Shown here piece by piece: positions 9,323 through 17,735 of a DNA stretch of 64,000 bases. The position numbers and the translations under genes are program-made. Positions within the stretch are counted from its first letter, which is position 1, and each line of letters opens with the position of its first letter. Below the pieces are notes generated by a model. That model searched no databases. It was not told where the DNA came from and saw only the letters and a list, made by a program, of their open reading frames with translations. Source of the stretch: Intestinibacillus sp964580155 (lineage in GTDB: Bacteria; Bacillota; Clostridia; Oscillospirales; Butyricicoccaceae). The stretch spans positions 1 through 64,000 of the forward strand of contig CAZOJP010000003.1 of the NCBI GenBank assembly GCA_964580155.1, read 5' to 3'.

Positions 9323-9586
9323 ATGTTTTCTAAAGAAGTGCAGGTAACCAATCAGGTAGGTCTGTATGCAAGACCGGCCACGTTCTTCATCCAGAAAGCA
9401 AACGAATTCAAGAGCACAATTCTGGTTGAGAAGGAAGAGCGTCGCGTCAACGCGAAGAGCCTGCTCGGCATCCTATCCCTCGGCATCACCAAGGGCACCA
9501 CGATCAACCTGATCGCGGACGGTCCGGACGAGGAAGAGGCTGTTGGAGCACTGGTCGAGCTGATTACATCCAACTTTACCGATTAA
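9323..9586 (+). CDS. HPr-family protein with Tyr15 (Crh-like)
   Basis: This 87-residue HPr-fold protein keeps the family frame VGLYARPATF and the regulatory serine at position 46 in NAKSLLGILSLGI. The active-site His15 phosphorylated by enzyme I is Tyr here, so PTS phosphotransfer should not be possible. Bacillus Crh has the same arrangement with Gln15 and works only as an HPr-kinase-regulated cofactor of catabolite control. By analogy this is probably a regulatory paralogue; that is inference. It has its own promoter and terminator and stands alone, not in a pts operon. Confidence 0.85.
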   Translation: MFSKEVQVTNQVGLYARPATFFIQKANEFKSTILVEKEERRVNAKSLLGILSLGITKGTTINLIADGPDEEEAVGALVELITSNFTD

Positions 9587-9600
9587 CTGAACGGGAACAC

Positions 9601-9629
9601 AAAAGCACCGCCGACAAGCGGTGCTTTTT
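9601..9629 (+). terminator. Intrinsic terminator after the HPr-like gene
   Basis: An 11-bp stem AAAAGCACCGC/GCGGTGCTTTT with a 6-nt loop (CGACAA) runs into a T tract. Confidence 0.9.
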
Positions 9630-9648
9630 GTCGTAATGGAGGAGACCC

Positions 9649-11487
9649 ATGCCCAGTTACGAAGAACTCAAGGCGCGCGTGCTCAGTCTGCCGTACGAGC
9701 CGGGTGTGTATATTATGAAAAACGCGGCGGGCAAGGTCATTTACGTCGGCAAGGCAAAGGCGCTCAAAAACCGCGTCACAAGCTATTTCCAAAGCCCGGC
9801 CGGCATGACACCCAAGACACGCCGCATGGTTTCGCAGATTCACGACTTTGACATCATCGTCACCGAGTCCGAGTTTGAAGCGCTCGTGCTGGAAAACTCG
9901 ATGATTAAAAAGTACAAACCGAAGTATAATATTTTGTTAAAGGACGACAAGGGTTATCCGTATATCCGGGTGACGACCTCGCAGCCTTATCCGGAATTCT
10001 CCATTGTCGCCAAGCCCTGCGCGGACGCGGACCGCTACTTCGGGCCGTATTCCAGCCGCCGCGCCGCGCGGCAGGCGATCGACACAATCAGCGAAGCGTT
10101 GCACCTCAAAACCTGCCGCCGCCGCTTTCCGCGCGACATCGGTAAGGAGCGCCCCTGCCTGTATCTGCACATGGGGCGGTGCATCGCACCGTGCACGGGC
10201 AAGGTGCCGCCCGAGGAATATGCCGCGCTCGTCGCACAGGCGACCGCGCTGCTCGAGGGCAACTTCAAGGGGCTGGCGCGCGAGGTCGAGGCCGCGATGC
10301 TCGAAGCGTCCGACGCGCTGCAATTTGAGCGTGCGGCCATGCTGCGCGATCGGTTGCGCGCCGTGCAAGCGCTTGGAGAGCGGCAAAAGGTCGTCGCGGG
10401 CAGCTTCGCCGATCTTGACGTGCTCGCGTTTGTGCAGGGGCAGACGCGCGGCTGCGTCGTTGCGCTGCATTATCTCGGCGGCAGCTTGCAGGATAAGGAT
10501 TACACGGTCATCGACGGCGTGACACAGGCGGATGCAGGCGAGGTGCTCGGAGATTTTCTCAAGCAATACTATGCGCTGCGGCAGGCGGTGCCGCGCACGG
10601 TGCTGCTGTCCGCGGACATTGAGGACAGCGCGGCGGTCGCGGAGTTTCTCGCGTCAATCGCCGGACGCAAGGTCGAGCTTGCGGTGCCGCAGCGCGGAAA
10701 ACGGCATGATCTCGTGCGTCTGGCGCAGAAAAATGCGGCGGAGGAGATCGCGCGCATCGAAACCGGACAGGAGCGGCGGCTCAAGTCGCTTGAGCTGCTG
10801 CAGGGCATGATCGGACTGGACGCGCCGCCCGTGCTGCTCGAAGCGTACGATATTTCAAACTTTGCGGGCGAGGGCACGGTCGGTTCGATGATTGTGTTCG
10901 AAAACGCGCAGCCCAAAAAGAGCCGCTACCGCAAATTCAAAATCGAGGTGGCGGCACAGGGGCAGGACGACTATGCCTCCATGCGCGAAATGCTGACGCG
11001 CCGCGTGCAGCGCTACGTGGACGGCGACGAAAAGTTCGCGCCCCTGCCCGATGCGTTCCTGATTGACGGCGGCTTGGGCCATGTGCGCATTGCAAAAGAG
11101 GTGCTGGGCAGCTTTGGACTGGACACGCCCTGCTTCGGCATGGTCAAGGATGACCACCACCGCACGCGCGGACTGGTCGCGCCTGACGGACGCGAGTTCG
11201 GCATTTCGACCGTGCCCGCCGTGTTTGCGCTCATCGGGCGCATGCAGGAGGAGGTGCACCGCTTTGCAATCGCTTACAACCGCAAGCTGACGGGTAAAAG
11301 CGTGCGCGGCTCCACGCTCGACAAGATCGAAGGTGTGGGCGAAAAGCGCCGCGCGGAACTGCTTCGGCATTTTAAGAGCATCGAAAATATCCGGCAGGCG
11401 CGCCCCGAACAGCTGCGGCTCGTCGTGCCGGCGCAGGTCGCGCAGGCGATTTATGCATTTTTTCATCAGGACGAAGAAAAGGAGTAA
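9649..11487 (+). CDS. uvrC: Excinuclease ABC subunit C
   Basis: This 612-residue protein has an N-terminal GIY-YIG nuclease domain (GVYIMKNAAGKVIYVGKA, about 15-90), a central UVR helix pair (about 200-235), an RNase H-like nuclease domain and a C-terminal helix-hairpin-helix (SVRGSTLDKIEGVGEKRRA, about 555-575). It makes the dual incisions in nucleotide excision repair with UvrAB. GGAGGAG precedes the ATG closely. It is followed after 4 nt by rsmD, so the two are cotranscribed. Confidence 0.96.
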   Translation: MPSYEELKARVLSLPYEPGVYIMKNAAGKVIYVGKAKALKNRVTSYFQSPAGMTPKTRRMVSQIHDFDIIVTESEFEALVLENSMIKKYKPKYNILLKDDKGYPYIRVTTSQPYPEFSIVAKPCADADRYFGPYSSRRAARQAIDTISEALHLKTCRRRFPRDIGKERPCLYLHMGRCIAPCTGKVPPEEYAALVAQATALLEGNFKGLAREVEAAMLEASDALQFERAAMLRDRLRAVQALGERQKVVAGSFADLDVLAFVQGQTRGCVVALHYLGGSLQDKDYTVIDGVTQADAGEVLGDFLKQYYALRQAVPRTVLLSADIEDSAAVAEFLASIAGRKVELAVPQRGKRHDLVRLAQKNAAEEIARIETGQERRLKSLELLQGMIGLDAPPVLLEAYDISNFAGEGTVGSMIVFENAQPKKSRYRKFKIEVAAQGQDDYASMREMLTRRVQRYVDGDEKFAPLPDAFLIDGGLGHVRIAKEVLGSFGLDTPCFGMVKDDHHRTRGLVAPDGREFGISTVPAVFALIGRMQEEVHRFAIAYNRKLTGKSVRGSTLDKIEGVGEKRRAELLRHFKSIENIRQARPEQLRLVVPAQVAQAIYAFFHQDEEKE

Positions 11488-11491
11488 GGAT

Positions 11492-12037
11492 ATGCGAGTG
11501 ATTTCCGGAACGGCGCGCGGCAAGCAGCTTTTGCCCGTGCCCGGCATGAAAACCCGTCCGACGGCCGACCGCATCAAGGAATCGGTGTTCAATATCATCC
11601 AGATGCGCTGCCGCGGCGCGCGCGTGCTCGATTTGTTCGCGGGCACGGGGCAGCTCGGCATCGAAGCGCTGTCGCGCGGCGCGACAAGTGCGGATTTTGT
11701 CGATATGGACAAGAGTGCGCGCGCGGTGATTGAAAAAAATCTGCGCGGCGCGCGCGTGGAGGACCGCGCCCGGGTGCACGGGGGCGATTATCCCGCCTTT
11801 CTCGCGCAGGCAAAGGCGCGCAGCTACGATATGATTTTCCTCGATCCGCCCTATGGTGGCAAGCTTTTGGAAAATGCGCTGCGCGCCATAGAAAGGTTTG
11901 ACATTTTGTCAGTAGATGGTATAATAATATGCGAAAGTTCCGCGGAAGATCAATGGGAAACCGGGTTTTTCCGCGGCAAGGAGTACTGTTACGGGGGCAC
12001 TCTTATCACGCTGCTGCACCCGGCGGAAAAAACGTGA
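11492..12037 (+). CDS. rsmD: 16S rRNA (guanine966-N2)-methyltransferase RsmD
   Basis: This 181-residue SAM-dependent methyltransferase has the RsmD N-terminus MRVISGTARGKQL, motif I LDLFAGTGQLGIEALSRGA and the catalytic DPPY at about 119-122. It methylates a guanine of helix 31 in 16S rRNA. The ATG at 11492 follows AAGGAGTAAGG; the longer frame that starts inside uvrC lacks support. The rsmD-coaD order is conserved in many Firmicutes and proteobacteria. Confidence 0.95.
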   Translation: MRVISGTARGKQLLPVPGMKTRPTADRIKESVFNIIQMRCRGARVLDLFAGTGQLGIEALSRGATSADFVDMDKSARAVIEKNLRGARVEDRARVHGGDYPAFLAQAKARSYDMIFLDPPYGGKLLENALRAIERFDILSVDGIIICESSAEDQWETGFFRGKEYCYGGTLITLLHPAEKT

Positions 12038-12048
12038 TTGGAACGCAT

Positions 12049-12549
12049 ATGAGAATTGGAATCTATCCGGGCAGCTTTGACCCGGTCACCCTGGGGCATC
12101 TCGACGTAATCGAGCGCGCCTCGCGGCTGTTCGACCACCTGATCGTGACGGTCATGCACAACGGTGCCAAACAGCCGAGCTTCTCCTGCGCGGAGCGCAT
12201 GGAATTTCTGCGCCGCACAACGACGCACCTGTCCAACGTCGAAATTGACAGCGCGGACGGCCTGCTCGCGGACTATGCAGGGCGCAAGCACGCCTGCGCA
12301 ATCGTCAAAGGATTGCGTGCGGTATCGGACTTTGATTATGAATTTCAACTCGCACTCGGCAACCGCAAGCTCAACCCTGATGTCGATACGGTCTTTTTGA
12401 TGACGAGCGCGCAATATATGTTTCTAAGCTCCTCAATCGTCAAAGACATCGCATGCCACGGCGGCTGCATCAAGGATTTTGTATCGCCCGAGCTGGAGGA
12501 GGAAATTATCGCACGCATGAGGAAGGATGACGACAGATGGCACAACTAG
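12049..12549 (+). CDS. coaD: Phosphopantetheine adenylyltransferase
   Basis: This 166-residue nucleotidyltransferase begins with the family signature IGIYPGSFDPVTLGHLDVI, containing the TxGH nucleotide-binding motif, and has KGLRAVSDFDYE and SSSIVKD later on. It catalyses the fourth step of CoA synthesis. A GTG five codons earlier (12034) would overlap the rsmD stop, but the ATG at 12049 gives the usual N-terminus. It overlaps the next gene by 13 nt. Confidence 0.95.
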   Translation: MRIGIYPGSFDPVTLGHLDVIERASRLFDHLIVTVMHNGAKQPSFSCAERMEFLRRTTTHLSNVEIDSADGLLADYAGRKHACAIVKGLRAVSDFDYEFQLALGNRKLNPDVDTVFLMTSAQYMFLSSSIVKDIACHGGCIKDFVSPELEEEIIARMRKDDDRWHN

Positions 12550-12992
12550 AGGAACTTGTAAACAGCCTGTACAATATGGTGCAGGATGCGTGGGCCATGC
12601 CGCTCGGCGGCGAAAAATGCGTCATCGAACGCGATCGGGCACTCGATCTGCTCGATGAGCTGCGCACCAACTTGCCGGGCGAGCTTCGAATGGCGCAGGA
12701 TATTGTGGACAAACGCAACGATTTGGTCGCGGCGGGCAAGCGTGAGGCGGAAGCCATCCGCAAGCAGGCGGAGGAGTCCGCGCGCATCCAGGTCAGCGAA
12801 GCGGAAATCGTGCAGGCCGCGCGCCGCAAAGCGAAGGAAATTCTGGGGAATGCAGAGATTCAGGCGCGGGAGCTGCGCCGCGCCGCCAACGAATATTGCG
12901 AGGATACCCTGAAGCGCGCGGAAGAATCGGTCGCGCTCTCGCTGGAAGAGGTCAAGCACGCGCGTATGCGGTTCAAATCCACCGTAAAATAA
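12537..12992 (+). CDS. Coiled-coil protein of unknown function downstream of coaD
   Basis: This 151-residue protein is dominated by heptad-rich, Ala/Glu/Arg-rich helices from about residue 60 onward, resembling ATP-synthase stator or DivIVA-like coiled coils; database entries for such proteins in Clostridia are usually just 'ATPase' or hypothetical. There is no signal peptide or membrane segment. It overlaps the end of coaD by 13 nt, which suggests translational coupling, and is followed by a strong terminator. I cannot assign a function. Confidence 0.65.
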   Translation: MAQLEELVNSLYNMVQDAWAMPLGGEKCVIERDRALDLLDELRTNLPGELRMAQDIVDKRNDLVAAGKREAEAIRKQAEESARIQVSEAEIVQAARRKAKEILGNAEIQARELRRAANEYCEDTLKRAEESVALSLEEVKHARMRFKSTVK

Positions 12993-13003
12993 GCAATCAT
13001 CAT

Positions 13004-13031
13004 CCGGAGGTGCAAACCTCCGGCTTTTTTT
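13004..13031 (+). terminator. Intrinsic terminator of the uvrC-rsmD-coaD operon
   Basis: The 8-bp stem CCGGAGGT/ACCTCCGG with a GCAA tetraloop is followed by C and seven T. A weaker AAAAAAGC-GGA-GCTTTTTT hairpin follows at 13120-13138. Confidence 0.9.
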
Positions 13032-13161
13032 CGTCTATATTACCCAGTAAAAGGAATGCAAAAAAATGTGAAAAAATAAGAACAAGCGTTTGAAAATCAC
13101 GAAAAATTGTGAATAGTGTAAAAAAGCGGAGCTTTTTTGCACAGAAAAATTGAAGAATCGC

Positions 13162-13190
13162 TTGCAATCAAAAACAGGCTACAGTATAAT
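13162..13190 (+). promoter_or_regulatory. Promoter of the division/cell-wall cluster
   Basis: TTGCAA (13162-13167), a 17-nt spacer and a perfect TATAAT (13185-13190). The expected start of transcription (~13197) is right at the MraZ boxes. It is the only strong promoter seen upstream of mraZ. Confidence 0.8.
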
Positions 13191-13199
13191 AAATACAGA

Positions 13200-13234
13200 G
13201 TGGTGGGAAGTGGTACAAAGTGTTGCACAGTGCG
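13200..13234 (+). promoter_or_regulatory. MraZ operator: four GTG boxes at 10-nt spacing
   Basis: GTGG at 13200, GTGGT at 13210, GTGTT at 13220 and GTGCG at 13230 repeat with an exact 10-nt period between the -10 box and the mraZ start. MraZ is known to bind tandem GTGG-type repeats of this period upstream of its own gene. The third and fourth boxes are degenerate. Confidence 0.75.
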
Positions 13235-13258
13235 TGCAGGCGGGACGGAGGGACAGCG

Positions 13259-13675
13259 TTGAAGGGCGAATACCGGCATGCGATCGACGCCAAGGGCCGC
13301 GTCATTGTCCCCGCCAAGTTGCGCGAAGAGCTGGGCGAACGCTTTGTGATCACGAAAGGGCTGGACGGCTGCCTGTTTGTCTATCCGATGGACGGTTGGC
13401 GCGTGCTCGAGGAAAAAATACGCGCGCTGCCCATGAGCAAGTCGCGCGATTTGCAGCGTTTTTTCTTTTCCGCCGCTGCGGACTCCGAACTGGACGGACA
13501 AGGGCGCGTGTTGCTTCCCGCAAACCTGCGCGCCTATGCCGGACTGCAAAAGGAGGCCGCCATCATCGGTGTTTCCGGCCGCGCGGAAATCTGGGACAGC
13601 GCGCGCTGGGACGAATACAACGGAAACATCACGACCGAAAACGTCGCGCAGGCGATGGAGGACATCGGTTTTTAA
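13259..13675 (+). CDS. mraZ: Transcriptional regulator MraZ
   Basis: This 138-residue protein has two AbrB-like SpoVT half-domains: KGEYRHAIDAKGRVIVPAKLR near the N-terminus and SELDGQGRVLLPANLR near residue 80. MraZ is a ring-forming DNA-binding repressor of its own operon. I place the start at a TTG at 13259, 6 nt behind GGAGGG, because the protein then begins at the conserved family N-terminus; upstream in-frame codons overlap the operator boxes. It is the first gene of the cluster. Confidence 0.92.
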   Translation: MKGEYRHAIDAKGRVIVPAKLREELGERFVITKGLDGCLFVYPMDGWRVLEEKIRALPMSKSRDLQRFFFSAAADSELDGQGRVLLPANLRAYAGLQKEAAIIGVSGRAEIWDSARWDEYNGNITTENVAQAMEDIGF

Positions 13676-13700
13676 CAAAACAGAAAGGCAGGATGGCAAT

Positions 13701-14639
13701 ATGGAATTCCAGCACGAGTCAATCCTGCTGCAGGAATGCCTGGACGCACTCCAAATCAAAGCCGACGGCGTGTACATCGATGCCACGCTCGGCGGCGCGG
13801 GACATTCGCTGCACATCGCGCAGCGGCTGTCGGACGGCGGCCGGCTGCTGTGCATCGACCGCGACGATGAGGCGCTCGAAAACGCGCGCACCCGTCTGGA
13901 GTCGGTCGCTGCACGGGTCAGTCTCAACAAAAGCGACTTTCGCGCGCTCGACAGCGTGCTTGCGGCAAACGGCTTGACCGCGGCGGACGGCATCCTGTTC
14001 GACCTCGGCGTTTCCTCGCCGCAGCTGGACCATGCCGAGCGCGGATTTTCCTATATGCAGGACGCGCCGCTCGATATGCGTATGGACAGGCAGCAGGAGC
14101 TGACCGCCTTCGACGTTGTCAACCGCTGGAGCCGCGCGGACATCCGCAAAATCCTCTTCGAGTATGGCGAGGAGCGGTACGCGCCCCTCATTGCGGCGGC
14201 AATCGAGCGCGTGCGCGCGGACAAGCCCATCGAGACAACGCTCGAGCTTGCGTCGGTGATACGCGGTGCAATGCCTGCAAAGGCGCTGCGCGAAAAGCAG
14301 CATCCCGCAAAGCGGTCGTTTCAGGCGATCCGCATCGCGGTCAACGATGAGCTCGGCGCGGTGCGCGAGGCGATGGAAAAGGCGATCGATTGTCTGTCTC
14401 CGGGGGGGAGACTTGCGGTCATCACCTTCCATTCGCTCGAAGACCGCATCGTCAAAAATGCCTTCCAGCACGCGGCACAGGGATGCACCTGCCCGCGCGA
14501 TTTCCCGGTGTGCGTGTGCGGAAAAAAACCGAGCGTCAAAATCATCACGCGCCGGCCTCTTGTGCCGGACGAGCAGGAATTGAGCGTCAATCCGCGCGCA
14601 CGCAGCGCCAAGCTGCGGGTGTGTGAAAAGCTGGCATAG
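13701..14639 (+). CDS. rsmH: 16S rRNA (cytosine1402-N4)-methyltransferase RsmH
   Basis: This 312-residue methyltransferase starts with the RsmH signature HESILLQECLDAL, has motif I YIDATLGGAGHS, FDLGVSSPQLD and the C-terminal ITFHSLEDRIVK. It methylates C1402 in the decoding centre. The ATG at 13701 matches the family N-terminus; a longer frame runs antisense-like through mraZ and is discounted. It lies 25 nt after mraZ, as in most dcw clusters. Confidence 0.96.
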   Translation: MEFQHESILLQECLDALQIKADGVYIDATLGGAGHSLHIAQRLSDGGRLLCIDRDDEALENARTRLESVAARVSLNKSDFRALDSVLAANGLTAADGILFDLGVSSPQLDHAERGFSYMQDAPLDMRMDRQQELTAFDVVNRWSRADIRKILFEYGEERYAPLIAAAIERVRADKPIETTLELASVIRGAMPAKALREKQHPAKRSFQAIRIAVNDELGAVREAMEKAIDCLSPGGRLAVITFHSLEDRIVKNAFQHAAQGCTCPRDFPVCVCGKKPSVKIITRRPLVPDEQELSVNPRARSAKLRVCEKLA

Positions 14640-14679
14640 ACAAGAGGCTTCATAACATCGCTTGAGGAGGGGGATACCA

Positions 14680-15168
14680 TTGGCAAGGCAGCCGCGTGCA
14701 TCTCGCGAAAGCGTCGCGTATCAGGAGGAACATGCAGCCGTACGGCAGGTGCAGCCACAGCCCCTGCGCGTTGTACGGCCGCGTACGAAGCGCCGTATGG
14801 GCACCGCGCAGGCACAGCAGCTTTTGTGCGCTGTTCTGGTGCTGTCCATTGCGGGCGTCATCCTCTATAGCCAGATGACCCTGACCCGGTTGACCCGCGA
14901 GGTCTCCCAAAAGGAGGGGCAGGTCGAAATGCTGGACAGCGAGTATGTTTCGCTCAAGGCGCAGCAGGATCGCACCCTGAGCCTGAGCTATATCGAGCGA
15001 TATGCACAGAATACTCTCGGCATGGTCAAAATGGACGCAAATCAGATGGAGTACATCGAGATGGCAAATCCGGACCGCATCGAAGTCTCCCGGCAGAACG
15101 GCAGCCTGCACGGCGCGGTTTCCGGATTGGTGAAGAGCTTCAACGCGATCTTGGAATATCTCGGCTGA
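14680..15168 (+). CDS. ftsL: Cell division protein FtsL-like
   Basis: This 162-residue bitopic protein has a basic ~45-residue cytoplasmic N-terminus, one membrane segment (LLCAVLVLSIAGVILYS, about 50-66) and an extracellular leucine-zipper-like coiled coil ending in a Tyr-rich region. This is the FtsL/DivIC plan, and its place between rsmH and the PBP gene supports FtsL, which scaffolds FtsQ/DivIC at the septum. Sequence conservation in FtsL is low, so the name rests largely on synteny. The start is a TTG at 14680, about 7 nt behind GGAGGGGG. Confidence 0.8.
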   Translation: MARQPRASRESVAYQEEHAAVRQVQPQPLRVVRPRTKRRMGTAQAQQLLCAVLVLSIAGVILYSQMTLTRLTREVSQKEGQVEMLDSEYVSLKAQQDRTLSLSYIERYAQNTLGMVKMDANQMEYIEMANPDRIEVSRQNGSLHGAVSGLVKSFNAILEYLG

Positions 15169-15194
15169 CATCGGGAATAAGATATACAGGAAGC

Positions 15195-15232
15195 GGGAGT
15201 GAGAGGTGGAGACATTTCTGACTCCCTCTTTT
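15195..15232 (+). terminator. Terminator-like hairpin between ftsL and the PBP gene
   Basis: GGGAGT (15195-15200) pairs with ACTCCC (15221-15226), extended inward by AGA/TCT, and is followed by TCTTTT. The stem is imperfect and the T tract is short, so it may attenuate rather than end transcription within the cluster. Confidence 0.4.
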
Positions 15233-15281
15233 CCGTTATGCGGCGCGCAGACCGCAAAACACGAGCAGGAGGAAGCAATCT

Positions 15282-17672
15282 ATGCCCATCAAGGGTCCGA
15301 ACAGCAGCATGAAAAAGCGCATCCGCATCATGATCGCGCTGATGGCCGGCGTGGGCTTTGCGATGGTCGCGGCCCGTCTGTTCTATATGCAGGTCATCCG
15401 CCATGATTTCTATCAGGAGCAGGCGACGACCCTGCAAACGCGCGATACCGTTGTCACCCCCAAGCGCGGCACGATTTACGACCGCAACATGAAGGAGCTT
15501 GCGGTGTCTGCGGGCACGGAAATGGTCATTGTCAGCCCGAAAACCGTGCTGGACGCAAACGTCATTAAAAAAGGCGAGGTCACAAAGGAACAGCAGCAGC
15601 AAAAACTCGCACAGATTCTCGCGGAGCAGCTTGGTCTGGACTATGACAAGGTGCTCAAAAAGGTGCAGAAGAAATCAAGCTACGAAATCATCAAAAAAGG
15701 GGTGGAGCAGGACACCCTCAAAGCGCTCAAGGAGGCGCTCAGCGCGGCGAAGTGCGCGGCAGGTGTGACGACCGAGCCGGACAGCAAGCGCTACTACCCC
15801 TACGGCAGCTTTGCCTCGCAGGTCATCGGCTTTGTCGATGATGACGGCAAGGGCACCTGGGGCATCGAATCGCAGTATGACGAGGTGCTGCGCGGCGCGG
15901 CAGGGCGCGTGGTGCAGGCGCGCAATGCGCAGGGCGGCGACATGCCGTTTGAGTATGAGCAGTATATCATGGCGGAAAACGGCGGCAGCGTGGTGCTGAC
16001 GATTGACGAGGCGGTGCAGCACTTCCTTGAAAAGAACCTCGAAACCGCGATGGAGGACAATCCGCAGGCGCGCGGCGGCGTTTCGGGTATCGTCATGAGC
16101 GTCAAGACCGGCGAAATCCTCGCGATGGCGAACAAGCCGGATTTTGACCTCAACCAGCCTCGTCAGATCGAATCGGAAAAGCTGCTGAGCGAGCTGCAAA
16201 GCAACATCAGCAAGGCGATGACCGAAAAAGGCCTTTCCGGAACGATCAGCGAAGCGTATCTCAAAGAGGGCGGCGCGCAGAATTTGAGCGACGCCGACAA
16301 GCAGAACGAAGCGCTCGTCGACCTGCTGACCGAGCAGCGCTCAACCGAGCTGTATAAGATGTGGAAGAATAAAATCATCACCGACACCTACGAGCCCGGC
16401 TCGACCTTCAAGCTGATGAACGTCGCGGCCGCGGTCGAAACGCAGGCGGTCGGCCAGTCCGATCACTTTGTCTGCGGCGGCTCGCTCAAGGTTGCGGGCT
16501 GGGGCAAGCCCATCAAGTGCTGGAAAACCGCGGGACACGGCGACGAGGATCTGACCCACACGCTGATGAACTCGTGCAACGTCGCGATGATGCAGATCGC
16601 CTTCCGAAACGGGCCGAAAAACTTCTATGAATTTTTCGATGCGTTCGGGCTGAACAAAAAAACAGGGATTGACCTGCCGGGTGAAGCCTCGAACAACTCG
16701 CTCTACTTCAGCCAGCAGGCGCTGACCGAAACGCCCTCCAACCTCGCGGTTTCGTCGTTCGGACAGCGTTTTCAGGTCACACCGATGCAAATGCTCATGA
16801 TGGTCGACGCGATTGTGGACGACGGCAACCTCAAAATTCCGCACATGGTGAAAGAAGTGCTCGACAGCGAGGGCAATGTCAAGCAGACGATCGGCACGAG
16901 CACCGTGCGGCAGGTCATTTCCGCGGATACCTCGGAATTTATGCGGCAGGCAATGCAGCAGGTCGTGTCGGGCGGCACGGGCGCCAACGCCTACGTCGCG
17001 GGCTACCGTGTCGGCGGCAAGACCGCAACCTCGGAAATCCAAAAGCAGCCGGGAGACAACGAGGAGCGCTATACCGCGTCCTTCATCGGCGTCGCGCCCA
17101 TGGACGATCCCGAAATCATCGTGCTCGTCGCGGTGTCCGACTTGCCGCGCTCCGTGGTGCATGGCGGCGGCGCGGTGGCCGCGCCGGTCGTCGCGCGCGT
17201 GATGAGCGACACCCTGCCCTATCTGGGCGTGGAAGCGGTTTACAGCGAGGAGGAGGCCGATCGCCGCGAGGTGACGACACCCCTGCTCGTAGGCAAGACC
17301 GCAGCGGAGGCGGAAGCCCTGCTCAAGGAAGCGGGCATGGGCTATAAGCTCGTCGGCGACGGCGACACGGTCACCGATCAGGTGCCGTCCTCGGGCGCAA
17401 AGGTGCCGGTTTCCGCACGCGCGATTGTGTACCTCGGCGGCGAAAAAACAAACGAACAGGTTTCCGTGCCCGATATGCGCGGACTGTCCCCGTCAGAGGC
17501 GCTCAGCCGTCTGGAGGGTGTGGGACTTTATATGAGACGTGCCGGCATTGCAACAAAGCAGACCGGCTACATGACGAATGCCGCCAAGCAAAGCCCGGTT
17601 GCGGGCACCAAGGTTGGCAGGGGCACGGTCGTCACGGTGGAATTTTCAAATAGCGCCAATATCGGAGACTGA
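15282..17672 (+). CDS. Class B penicillin-binding protein with PASTA repeats (FtsI/SpoVD type)
   Basis: This 796-residue transpeptidase has an N-terminal membrane anchor (about 18-38), a PBP dimerization domain, a transpeptidase domain with SxxK at Ser374 (GSTFK), SxN at Ser431 (NSCNVAM) and a third motif at Lys580 that reads KTA rather than KTG, then two C-terminal PASTA repeats (about 665-725 and 728-793). Two PASTA repeats recall PBP2B, while SpoVD normally has one. A roughly 50-residue insertion separates DFDLN from the SxxK. It cross-links septal and possibly spore-cortex peptidoglycan together with FtsW. AGGAGG lies 9 nt upstream of the ATG. It is the only such PBP in the cluster. Confidence 0.9.
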   Translation: MPIKGPNSSMKKRIRIMIALMAGVGFAMVAARLFYMQVIRHDFYQEQATTLQTRDTVVTPKRGTIYDRNMKELAVSAGTEMVIVSPKTVLDANVIKKGEVTKEQQQQKLAQILAEQLGLDYDKVLKKVQKKSSYEIIKKGVEQDTLKALKEALSAAKCAAGVTTEPDSKRYYPYGSFASQVIGFVDDDGKGTWGIESQYDEVLRGAAGRVVQARNAQGGDMPFEYEQYIMAENGGSVVLTIDEAVQHFLEKNLETAMEDNPQARGGVSGIVMSVKTGEILAMANKPDFDLNQPRQIESEKLLSELQSNISKAMTEKGLSGTISEAYLKEGGAQNLSDADKQNEALVDLLTEQRSTELYKMWKNKIITDTYEPGSTFKLMNVAAAVETQAVGQSDHFVCGGSLKVAGWGKPIKCWKTAGHGDEDLTHTLMNSCNVAMMQIAFRNGPKNFYEFFDAFGLNKKTGIDLPGEASNNSLYFSQQALTETPSNLAVSSFGQRFQVTPMQMLMMVDAIVDDGNLKIPHMVKEVLDSEGNVKQTIGTSTVRQVISADTSEFMRQAMQQVVSGGTGANAYVAGYRVGGKTATSEIQKQPGDNEERYTASFIGVAPMDDPEIIVLVAVSDLPRSVVHGGGAVAAPVVARVMSDTLPYLGVEAVYSEEEADRREVTTPLLVGKTAAEAEALLKEAGMGYKLVGDGDTVTDQVPSSGAKVPVSARAIVYLGGEKTNEQVSVPDMRGLSPSEALSRLEGVGLYMRRAGIATKQTGYMTNAAKQSPVAGTKVGRGTVVTVEFSNSANIGD

Positions 17673-17735
17673 TTGCGGCGCACAGGAAAAGCGTCCCTTG
17701 GAAAAACAGCATGAAGGAAAGAGAGGAATCCATCC

